Positions 54,479-64,000 of a stretch of 64,000 nucleotides of DNA are shown here, one piece after another. Position 1 is the first letter of the stretch. Each line of letters opens with the position of its first letter. The DNA is from Batillaria attramentaria. Lineage: Eukaryota > Mollusca > Gastropoda > Batillariidae. The stretch is taken from the NCBI GenBank assembly GCA_018292915.2, contig JACVVK020000531.1, forward strand, positions 273,501 to 337,500, read 5' to 3'. The notes beneath the pieces were generated by a model. It did not search any database. It saw only the letters and a program-made list of their open reading frames with translations, and was not told the origin of the DNA. The translations under genes were made by a program, and so were the position numbers.

Positions 54479-54985
54479 AAACCTAACTGTACAGACTTTA
54501 ACTACCTGCCAACTCCATTTGGACCACTGCCTTGTCCAAGACCTTCCCTGAACTGTTTCAACCATCAACTGAAATTGAAATCCAAGAAATATTCAGTGCA
54601 TTGTCACAAAGGACAACCACTACCGGTTTTCATGGCCAACCGCATGACATACCTCAGACACTGACCGAGTTGCTACTGAAATTGTGAACATCTTTGTGGG
54701 GTGGTCCTATACATGTACAGCAGTAATCGCAACTGACTGCCGACCATCCAATCTGTTGGTTTTTGTTTCCTCTTTTTTTCCTGTGCATTCAGTATTGTTT
54801 TAGACACAATCACATTAATAGAAACTTTTAAGGACTATGAACTTTCCTTTACAGTTATCCGTCCAGTTTTGTTTGATAATTTCCACCTATGTGGTTTTAA
54901 TGTACGCTGTACCTGTAATGTAATAGATCTTGAGACACTGTGATAAAATGCAGATGATGAAATAAAACATGATTTTAATTATTTC
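54479..54985 (+). other. ODAD2: ODAD2 3' UTR
   Basis: AT-rich non-coding sequence from the stop codon to the first good polyadenylation signal. No open frame or repeat of note. Confidence 0.75.
54961..54966 (+). terminator. Polyadenylation signal AATAAA of ODAD2
   Basis: Canonical AATAAA about 480 bp after the stop, followed by a T/G-rich stretch (TTTCTGGTTTTGCTTG), the expected downstream element. Confidence 0.8.
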
Positions 54986-54989
54986 TGGT

Positions 54990-55810
54990 TTTGCTTGTAA
55001 AGAAATGAAACACGCACACAAACAGTGCGCATCAGTTCCTCAAGCAGAAATACTGGTAAGGACACTTATTTTCATGGTACAGTAGTGATACCGTTCTGCC
55101 AGGGTTTCCCATAACGCAAAGCAATTCAAGCTTACAGGAAATTGCAAAGCAGAACTGACTCTTATCATCATTATTTATTTATTATTATTTGTACCATTTC
55201 AACAGCAGTCGCTGAACTCAGCATGCAGAAGTCTGAATGACCACATATGTGGGGTTTTCTTCATAATGAAAGGAATTCCTTTTGAAATATTTCACATTTG
55301 TCTCCTCTGTATTTTTCACGGTCAAACCGTATTTAACCGAGTTGTGTGGAAACTAATACAGGCAACGTGTCCTAGTTGGCAAATCTGGTGGCAGCAACAC
55401 TCTCCGAGAACGATAGACGGGACCAATGAAATTTCCTGAATTTTGTTTACCGAAGGGCAGACATGGGATGCTAAAAAAGTGTAAATGGAGAAGAGCAAGG
55501 CGGCGGTCCAGGGTCTATGTCTGTGGTGGGGGACAAAGTCATTTGAAGCTGAGCAACTTTTAGTTTAGGTGTTAGAAACTGGCACTGGGATACGGTGGAT
55601 TGGGAAAATTACTTGAAAAGCAAAGTCCCTCTCGTTTTCGCACACACACACACACACAATTTTCCTCGCATTTACACCGATTTCAAGATTCACCCCTAGC
55701 TGCCTCTGAAGCCGCGAAATTGCTGAAGAATCCCATGTCTGCCTCTGGGGTCAAACACACACATAAAAGGACAGCTTTATGTATCATACAGTATACTGAT
55801 CAAAACTGAA
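54990..55810. other. Intergenic between convergent gene ends
   Basis: About 0.8 kb between the predicted 3' ends of ODAD2 (+) and the tetraspanin (-). Contains a short (CA)n at 55640-55659 and otherwise unique DNA. No gene seen. Confidence 0.55.
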
Positions 55811-55828
55811 TCCAAACTTTTAATTTTT

Positions 55829-57537
55829 TTTATTGACAGGAAAAACATGAAACTACAAAGTAAGAATGAAGATCAGATGTTTGATCCAAGGTCGAGCCTT
55901 GCACGTGTCTTAAAGTTACTTTTTAAGTAACGATCATTCCCCACAGTGAAATAGTATGAATTTGAGTTGAAGGTAAAGCACAAAGATGAGCTCAAAAAGT
56001 TACATGTCTGACCAGTTATAGGAAAATATAGAATGCTTATCAGTTACAAAGAGCACTTTATGATCAATATCACCTCCATATAATAGTAACAAACACTTCC
56101 TTTTACCCCATAACACATCGTGAGACAAAAACTGGTGCTTAGTATCAGGGAACAAGTCTTTAGCCAAAACAGGATGAGGAAACACTCCAAACTGTAGACA
56201 AACCTACATGTACATAGCAGACGTTACCATTATGCAAACCAAAGAAGATTAGACCTTTTTTGTTGTTGTTGTGGTTTTGTTTTGTTCTGCTTTTTTTCCT
56301 GTACATTTCTCAAAAGGGAAACAAAGGTTTGAAGCTACTTTTCTAATGTTGCATCACCGAAGAGATGTTAAAATGAAAGGGAGTGTAAATCAAATACGTA
56401 CGGAAAAAAAGTGCAACCATGAGCGTAGCAAGTTTACCAGTTATTTACAAGTTCTAACATTACAATAATGAACTGTGGTTTTAAAACGCCTTTCATATAT
56501 TGTGTACACATCAAGGAAAAAGTAGGGGCTCCCAGTTAAACTCTATGTGCTAGACAGCAATGAGAAACTGAAAACAAACAAAACAAAACAAAAAAAACCC
56601 AAAAAAATAAAAAGATAACAAGAACATATATATATATAATAATATATCTGAATGATGTTGATGATGATGCTAATGCTATTCACAAAGGGGTAATGTACAA
56701 ACGGCAACAACATGTACAATTGTAAGTCGACTAGTTGATGCTGAAGTTAAGCCGACAGATAGTAAGACGAGCTGTCGATGCAAACAGCTGTGACACTGAC
56801 AATCAGTATGGTAATGGGAAACAGGGATGACTTTCACAGAGGCAATGGAAATGGTCCAAAGGTGCACTGCTGTTTCCACCAAAGCAGAACAAAACAGGTG
56901 CACCAGAATGTGACGTTGGAGTAGCCTTTATGTTGGCACACTTGCGATCACAAGTCAACTATGATGTTCTAACTTAGGACTGAGTAAGTGAAAAAGAATG
57001 TAGATCTGAAAGTATAAAATACAGACCAAGTTGGACTCAATACTCAAGGTCAAAACATACAAGATGGACCAGTCGATGGGCTGGCTGATTGAGAGCAGAA
57101 ACTACACAACACCCCAAAAAGCTGTCCGTTCAAGATCACATAATTTTCCGCCCTTCTTCTGCAAGTTTATGCACCACAAAAGCAGGCCTGCGTGTTTCTT
57201 CGCCTGTAACATTTTCTGTTTGTTACTGGGCATGACCTAAACACGAATTCCAACAAATGATGCAGAAGTGTTCTAGTTGACTATGCAACAAAGCACAGCG
57301 TAGCTGAAGGTTGAGCCTTGTAAAACAACACCCTTTATCACTGACTACAGTCCCTTTTTTTTTTCTTTTTTAAATTCCACACTAACAGGCATGATGTTGC
57401 TTATGCTAAATGACAGACACAGATGTTACTGATGTCTCTCTTGAAAGTTGAATGTGGATGATGTCCTGTCACTGTAGCGTGATCTTCTGGCCCCCCACAG
57501 ATCCCCCCACAGTGAAGCAGCCATTTGGTCGACTGCT
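55829..57537 (-). other. Tetraspanin 3' UTR, ~1.7 kb
   Basis: From the TAA stop the minus strand runs through AT-rich non-coding DNA to AATAAA (TTTATT at 55829-55834 on the plus strand). This end is inferred from the signal only; the poly(A) site would lie just below 55829, and earlier AT-rich signals may be used. Contains A-rich and (TA)n tracts near 56580-56650. Confidence 0.5.
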
Positions 57538-60500
57538 TTACACGACTTCATACTCCTTGCGGATAGCCCGGGCCAGACAGCAGGCGAACAGCACACCAAC
57601 AACCTGTAAAATGATATAACACACAAGGTACTACTATGGGTGGCACCTGGGCGGTCTCGGAAAAACCCTAAAAGTCTGATTTTTATTTTTCCAGAAAAAT
57701 TATTTTCCCCCTGTGGAAACAGATCTGAGATGTCGCAACTGCAGAAAACCACCCAACCATGCAGACTTTTTACCCCTGCTTTCTAAACTGACTATGCCAT
57801 CTGGCACAAGCTGCCTGGATCTTGCGGTGACATTTCACCATGTGGGCCACATGATTTAAGACTTAGGGCAAGTGCTGTGTGGATGTTGTATTTTACTTTG
57901 TCTCTAACATCACCTTCAGCAGTTTGCCAAGGAAACCTGATCGCACACGTGTTGGGAAGGGAGGTGAAATGTAAACAACCTGTTACAACTATAGTCTTCG
58001 CTTGTGTAGAATAAGTTCACACTTACCATGATGAAGGCCAGTCCAATTCCCACTCCTCCGATGATGGCCACATTGTCTTCCATCCAGCTGATGAACGCAT
58101 TCTCACAGCCCTGTTGCATCAAATTTCAAAATATCATGATATGATGATACTGCTTTTCTACAGCCCAGTACATGTAGCCAAATTACAATGGGAATAGTGA
58201 GACTGAGGATATTTTTCTCAACTGGACTGGAATTGTAAGCAAACATACAGTATCTTCCAAAAGAAACATGAAAAAGTTGAACGCCAACTCTGAAATGGTG
58301 TTTGGACACATCAACTTGCTATCACATGCTAATGTCAGGTGTTTCACGATGCTTTTGGTAAAACTCCATCTTAACACACCCACTGTGCATTTCCGGGCCA
58401 CACTATGAAACAGAGTAAATGCAGATGGGTCAGCAAATGGAGGCACACATCAGCAAAGCGGGTTACATACGCGAACAGCACAGACACAGAGTGAACTAAC
58501 TAGCAGTTAAATTTATTGTTTGCTTTTCCCTGTCTCTGGCAGCCATGCCACGTCTTTCCCACACGTTGCATGCCCATACAACTGAGCAAATTCAGGCAGG
58601 AAGCAGATCTGCTGATGTTGCACAACATTTTAATATTCATCCCTCAACCATTTATCGGTTTTGGAATCAATTCCAAGCGTGTGGGTCAGCCCAGGACAGA
58701 CCCAGAAGTGGCCATCCAAGGGTAGTTACTCCACGCAAGAAACGCCCAATTCAGTGGTTTACTGGCTCCATCGTGTGAGCAGGCCGCCTCCACTGAAAGA
58801 GTGAACTTTGGAACTCACAAAAGGCTGCTCAGCTCACAGACAGTGACACATGTACTGCAATCCGCATACCGACCATACCCTGCTGCCATTCGGACCCAGC
58901 ATCACCGCCAGGCAAGGCTGAACTGGGCCACTCGGTGTCAGAACTGGCGAAGGAGAGAGTGGGCACAGATTGCGTTTGCCTATTCTGTGTTGACCCACAT
59001 TCTGGACATGTTCGCATTTGATGTCTAAGGGGCACCAGGATGCAGGGGCCAGGTCTTAAAATAGTCCATGATCCTAAAAGAGGACAAGTGTGTAGCATTT
59101 GCACATTTTACTAGATTTTTTTTTTTTTAACCAAAGGCGGAAATCCAACAAAAGGTGCAAGAGTTTAAGCCCTGAGGACAGCCACATCCAGTAGACACCA
59201 TTCTGAGACGGCCTGTCAGCTGTTTTGGGGGACAGGAAGCGTGGTGGACAGCTCCTGGGACCCGTCTTCTTCAGCAACTTGTGACCCAGACCTGGAGGCC
59301 GAGTCAACGCACTGTGTTACATCAACAACGTGATCCAGCCCGTTGTGCTGCAATTGTGCTGATCTTTCAACAGGACAATGAACCAGCGCACACTGCCCAT
59401 CTCACCTGACAGCCCTTGCTCACGTCCTCCTCCTTGACCTTGGCCCACTATTGAGTTCTGATATTAACCCAACTGAGAACTTGTGGCTTAAATCAAGCGC
59501 AAATTCAACCTGATTGTATTTAACCCACTGAACGCCATCCAGCTTCAGCAGGCCATCCGGAGGACCTGGACATGTCTTGCAAGGCATGGTGCCTCTACGA
59601 CTTGTTCATTCCATGCCATGCTGGTGCCAGGCTGTTGATGCAGCAGGCGGAGGACACACTCGTTCCTGAACTGTCTTGACATTTCAAATTCCAAGGGACA
59701 GAACAGTGCAAACCCTAAGCGGTAACTCTTCATTTTCTCACGTAAGAACTGCCGTATATTGGAATGTGTTTTTGTGTCCTTTTTATATATGGTCAAGAGT
59801 ACAGAGGTGAGTCGACTGCTCAAAATGGCTACCCATTCACATGAATGATGCTATAAATTTGTTTAAAAAGCATGCACAGTTGTCTACTTTGGCTCACTTG
59901 TTCAGTATAAATCAGAGTTTCAAACAGTGAGAGTTGGATGTGGTACATTTACTTCTTGCGTTTAAAACTCTGGGTTTTTGGCGAAAAATCGGTGATTGCA
60001 GTGGAAGAAAAACGTGACAGAAAGTACTTGCGATCGCTGAAGTGTTATTTTGAGAAACATGGAGAACGGTCAGTGAACCCATTTGCTGTCTCCAAATGCT
60101 CAAAACTGCCTTTATTTCAGTCGGCATACTGGCAGGTGTCAAATATTTTCCGTTTTTTAGAAAAATGACTGAAAATGTAGGCACGTTTGGACATAACGTC
60201 GTCGTAAACTTCCGATGATCAACATCGACCACCGAGGTCGAGCGTACTTTTGTCCTGCGAAATACCTAACTTGCATAATCTCAACATCGTTTTTTCACTC
60301 TTTATTTTTCATGGAAGAACATCGATATATCTCGTGTTGTTGAAAAGAAACTTCGTGTTGATTTCGAAGACCAGACGGTGTGTTAATTTTCCTGTTATGT
60401 TCATGCGAAAAAAAAAAATCGATCGCTACACTCGGGTATGAGATAAATTCAACCAGCGGCCGTTTCAAACACAAGCTGGAAGCATGATTTCTTTGAGCCG

Positions 60501-63284
60501 ATGACTTTGATTGCCGTCACTGGAGGAGGCAGCTGATAATCCCGAGGGTAAGTTTTAAGTGTTATGTTCAGACAAATCTAGTCAACTCAGCAGCAAAAAG
60601 TGAATAAACACAAAGAGTCTGTGTTCTTGTGCATTTTGGAATACTGCTGACAACAGCGGCAATGGTAAACTCGATGTTATTGTGGTGATTGGTATCACCA
60701 ACACGTGGATGTTAATCCTTGTCGTGATTCTAATCGATACAGCCGTGGAGACATTTGTGGTTTAGGTTGTAAACGTTATGTTCATGACTCTGTTACAAAA
60801 GTTGTGTATTCAGCAACAAACAATGAATGCCTTAGGTATTTTTAGGTGGAAAGCTACTCGGAAAAAGATCCTTTGCGGGGAGTAAAGCTTTCTTATGTAA
60901 AATTTCAGATGTCTCTGGTTTGAACACAACTTTACTCACAAACGAAGGTCGTCAGCATTATGTTCAAACTCATACGACGACAAGTCTAGCACAAAACAAA
61001 AATAGAATATCCTGCTAAACATCTTTGGAATAATTTTTCTCCCTGGAGTCTTGAAAATTTCCATTCAAACACATTTTTGTGTGTTCATCTGTTTGTTTAT
61101 TGAAGTTAACTTTACACACCGTACCCAGATTCATGCAGTTGTTATGTTATGTACAAACAACAACTTGGGCATTCCTTCATTTTTTTAATGGCCACAAATA
61201 GAGGACAGCGAAATTATGTGTTTTTATTCATGACTGTGGTTTTTTTTCCAGGATCACACCAATAGAAAATGTGCAGGAGCTGTTTGTGTTTGAACACAAC
61301 TTTATACACAGACAGTGGGTTTCAAGTTATGTTCAGTCAAAGGTTACATTTTTTTTCCTTTGCTGTACTGAAAAATGATATGTATTCACTATTTCCTATG
61401 CTGTGAGCCCCTTTTTGATTATAGCAGTTTGTATACATCATTCCTGTGTGTGTTTGAGTGAAAGCTGTTGCATGAGTGTTTGTCAAGTTAAGTTCCAGCA
61501 ACTTGATAATGACAGTTAACAATTTTATTATGCTTTTAAATCATATTTTTGTGAAGAGAATATGTACCTTCGATTAAAGCACACTTCCTGGTAATACATT
61601 TTTTTGTGTTCCGTTTCCTCTTGTTTGATTTTGACAGTCTCAAATGAGTCTGTCACAGTGTAGTGTTATGTTCGAAGTTGCGTAAAGTTACATTCATGTA
61701 GCTTGAGATAGCAATTATCTATGGGATTAAGCTTAAAATCATACTTTGAGGGGGTTAAAGAGTACCTCCCATTGAACCACACTTACTACAACTGATATGT
61801 TTTGTTCTTTTTCCTTCTGGTTGACTTTAGCTATCTGAAATTTGTCTGTCACAGTGTAATGTTGTGTTCAAGTGTGTCAAGTTATGTTCAGACAGCTGGA
61901 TATGGTAATAATTCATGTGTTAAATCTGTTAGATACATTTTTGTGTGACTAAGGTGTATTTACCATAAAAACAAAGTCACTGGTAATATATTTTTTTGTA
62001 CCTTTTCCTTCTGTGTGACTTTAAAAGTTTGGAATGAGTCTGTCATGTTGTAATGTTATGTTTAAGCATGCTCAGTTCTTTCTTTGATCACTTTATTCAG
62101 GGACACAGTGAAGTAGCAACTGTTATTTTTGTTTTTGCATGTATTTCAAGGGTCAGTCTTTAATTTCACTGGGAAACAATAATAACTGGAATAAAATGTT
62201 TAGCTTTTTAAAGGGTTTTATTGACATGTTCCGTCAAGCAGAAAACCAGAAACATTTGAATCCATTTCTGTTCACCTATCATTTATTATTGTTCATGTAT
62301 TGCACTACATTATTATTGAGTAACCCAAACAATGTTCTTAAGAAGGTTTTATTGACCAAACAGTATCAGTACTCTGTCATAATGGTGCTCATTTCAGTTT
62401 AACATGCCGCTTGACGTAAAGTTATGTTCACACCACTTTTTCATTGCATTTCTTTGCATCTAGTGAGTCTTTCCTTCTCTTTTGTGATATTGCTGAAGGT
62501 TAAGCCTTCAAAATAAAAACACAAAATGCAAACAACATCACTGGCTTGTTTTTGCCTTGATATTTCAAGTCTGCAAAATTGTGACAGTGTTTAATGTTAT
62601 GTACAAACTCACAACTTATTTCTTCAAATACGGCCAATCGACAACTTGTATGAGAAAATCAGATTCTGTGAAGATTGCTCATGACAAGACACACCAAATT
62701 CATATAAAATAGTTTGTTTATCACTTTGCTGAAAACTGGGTACTCATGTCACACTCACTAGACTCAACTCTGTACTCTTGACCATTATATACGAATGAAT
62801 TGGCCTTGAAAAGTCCTGCACATCAAGCATGACAACTGCTGTTCTAGATCAGCGTTGTTTGTTTCTTTTGGAAGATGCTGTACTATAATCCATGTAGGAC
62901 TAAGATTAGTCAGAATGGGAACATATAAATGTATCTAATAGATATATGTCAAACAACAAAGTGTTTTACAAAATTTCAGTTTTTCTAAAGATTATACAAC
63001 CATCTTTATAGGATTAACATTAGTAAGAACCGGAACATGTGCCAAACATGTTAAACTACTAAATGTTTTATAGAAATTCAGTTTTGTTAAACATATGACA
63101 ACCTGAAACGTGCAGCCGAACAAAACAAAGATGAATGGGGGTCCTATAATGTACGCACCCCTGTTTTCATGTCAGCTGCCTTTGTGTTGTCACAATTTGC
63201 CTCATCCTTGCAGCAAGATTGAGGGTACGTGTTATTAAGGTGCTTCAGCCATTCACTGGAACTGTTCACACCACAGCAGTTAAA
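57538..63284 (-). CDS. CD63-like tetraspanin, C-terminal three exons (5' part outside window)
   Basis: Tetraspanins are four-pass membrane proteins that organise membrane microdomains; CD63 acts at late endosomes and the cell surface. Exons in coding order on the minus strand: 63284-63159, 58110-58027 and 57603-57538 (stop TAA). All junctions are phase 0 with GT-AG ends. The first exon (42 residues) starts FNCCGV, the CCG signature of the large extracellular loop, and has PQSCC and a fifth Cys. The next supplies the last loop Cys (GCENAFISW), completing the six-Cys pattern, and starts the fourth membrane span. The last exon finishes the span (VVGVLFACCLARAIRK) and ends EYEVV, a YxxPhi endosomal sorting signal placed as in CD63. 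Two N-glycosylation sequons (NSS, NNT) lie in the loop. The N-terminal three spans must lie beyond 64000. Confidence 0.93.
58543..59640 (+). pseudogene. Decayed Tc1/mariner transposase in tetraspanin intron
   Basis: The opening frame (58543-58778) reads as a paired-type helix-turn-helix with DVAQHFNIHPSTIYRFWNQF and the linker RPRSGHPRVVTPRKKRP. A second piece (58801-59010) has SSQTVTHVLQSAYRPYP and RQARLNWATRCQNWRRREW, the transition to the catalytic domain. Further on, in other frames, FQQDNEPAHTAHLT holds the second catalytic Asp region and DINPTENLW the third acidic residue. Frameshifts, stops and loss of the middle segment mean it cannot make a transposase. It lies antisense to the host gene. 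Terminal repeats were not identified. Confidence 0.88.
59784..62791. mobile_element. ~3.0-kb inverted-repeat-bounded interval with satellite core
   Basis: TATATATGGTCAAGAGTACA continuing GAGGTGAGTC (59784-59813) is mirrored by GACTCAACTCTGTACTCTTG continuing ACCATTATATA (62761-62791), one substitution and one indel over about 30 bp. The interval between has no transposase-like frame and is dominated by the ~185-bp repeats listed separately. A non-autonomous element is the simplest reading; chance insertion of two copies of a short repeat is an alternative. Confidence 0.6.
60550..62610 (+). repeat. Diverged ~185-bp tandem repeat, ~12 monomers (GTTATGTTCA)
   Basis: The landmark GTTATGTTCA or a close form occurs at 60561, 60775, 60957, 61146, 61326, 61489 (weak), 61664, 61881, 62054, 62228 (weak), 62421 and 62596, with spacing of 163-217 bp. 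It is usually preceded by GAGTCTGTCACAGTGTAAT or AACACAACTTTACACAC-type sequence and by TTTTTCCTTCTG. Monomers are diverged, so the array is old. Non-coding. Confidence 0.8.
62890..63095. repeat. Diverged ~110-bp tandem duplication
   Basis: GTAGGACTAAGATTAGTCAG to AAAATTTCAGTTTTTCTAAA (62896-62990) is repeated as TATAGGATTAACATTAGTAA to GAAATTCAGTTTTGTTAAA (63008-63091). It sits just upstream of the tetraspanin intron's donor end (the CCG exon). Confidence 0.7.
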
Positions 63285-64000
63285 CTGTAGATAAAGACAA
63301 GAACATTATCATTATGATATCGATAATGATACTTTGATAGGCTATCTGCATGACACTTTAAAAAAGTCCACTAAATGTTTCTTTAGTTTGAACAGTACTG
63401 CGGAAATCATAGCCAAGAATAAAATTCACTAGAGCGCTCTGTACACTTAAAATCCTTTTTTTTGTTTTTCCTTTTTTGTCTAGACTCGTACTCTGACAAA
63501 GCAAGAAAGTGTCCTGAAGAGTCAAGCTTGTCTTGAATCAATTCAAACTGTCAAAGCATCTCTCTCATCTGCCTTTTGTGTTGTGATATTCCCCATCTCG
63601 TTATCTGCCACTGCAGAGTTGCTGTACATCAACGGCCCACACCAAGGATACCATACCCTCAGCTTGTTTACATAGATCTATATGCTGCAAACTATGAAAC
63701 TGTTTAAACCAACTCAAACTGTGTGCTATGATTTCAGAAGTTCAAACTCAACAATAGTCTGCAACTCAAGGCAAACAATAGCACCTAGCAACAGTAGAAC
63801 CTAGCCAGTGAAGGTAACACCCCACTGCTACACATATAATTACATCATATATGGGCATGGCTCAGAAATGGTGTTGAAAAGTTGTGACACACTAAGGCAA
63901 AATAGAAAATCATAATTTACACACTGGACTTGGGGCACACCATCTTCAAACAAAAACACATCATCTGAACCATTTTTTGCGTCATTCACTCATTTATTAC
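63285..64000. other. Tetraspanin intron, continues past window end
   Basis: Upstream of the CCG exon on the minus strand; the acceptor CTACAG lies at 63290-63285. No further exon with tetraspanin motifs was found to the window edge. Confidence 0.6.

Overview
The window looks like nuclear DNA of a lophotrochozoan, most likely a marine gastropod mollusc. The evidence is long introns with GT-AG splice sites, animal cilia and membrane genes, very dense microsatellites, and several tRNA-derived SINE and short inverted-repeat families of the kind common in molluscs. The species cannot be named from this sequence. No bacterial-type operon, CRISPR array, rRNA or functional tRNA gene was found.

Positions 1-42.4 kb hold no protein gene I can support. 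This stretch is a repeat landscape. It has twelve copies of one tRNA-derived SINE (SINE-A; a thirteenth lies in an ODAD2 intron), five copies or fragments of a longer tRNA-derived SINE (SINE-B), three of a third (SINE-C), five inverted-repeat (MITE or foldback) elements in four families, and many CA/TG, CT/GA, TTG and G-rich arrays. It also has seven complex tandem arrays. The most striking is a 2.8-kb run of 55 units of exactly 51 bp with no indel, open on both strands (29375-32179). The others are a 50-bp/20-bp array (16850-17510), a nine-copy TTG-rich dimer array with a SINE nested in it (17640-19330), a G-rich GGGTA/GGTGT tract (26760-27740), a 29-bp array (32420-32790), a degenerate ~170-bp satellite (35950-37900) and a 99-bp array inside a larger duplication (38335-39480). 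Two low-repeat stretches, near 2.6-3.1 kb and 19.7-20.3 kb, carry clusters of perfect CRE (TGACGTCA) sites and could be regulatory.

Positions 42443-54478 (+) hold a complete 18-coding-exon gene for ODAD2 (ARMC4), the armadillo-repeat subunit of the outer dynein arm docking complex of motile cilia. The joined exons keep frame throughout and give 1065 residues. A candidate RFX X-box and a strong splice donor lie about 0.6 kb upstream. Its introns hold a MITE, a diverged SINE-A and other repeats.

Positions 55.8-63.3 kb (-) hold the last three coding exons of a CD63-like tetraspanin, convergent with ODAD2; its 5' part lies beyond the right edge. The ~5-kb intron between its last two extracellular-loop exons contains a decayed Tc1/mariner transposase copy and, next to it, a ~3.0-kb interval bounded by ~30-bp inverted repeats. 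That interval is filled by about twelve diverged ~185-bp repeats marked by the motif GTTATGTTCA. It may be a non-autonomous element with a satellite core.
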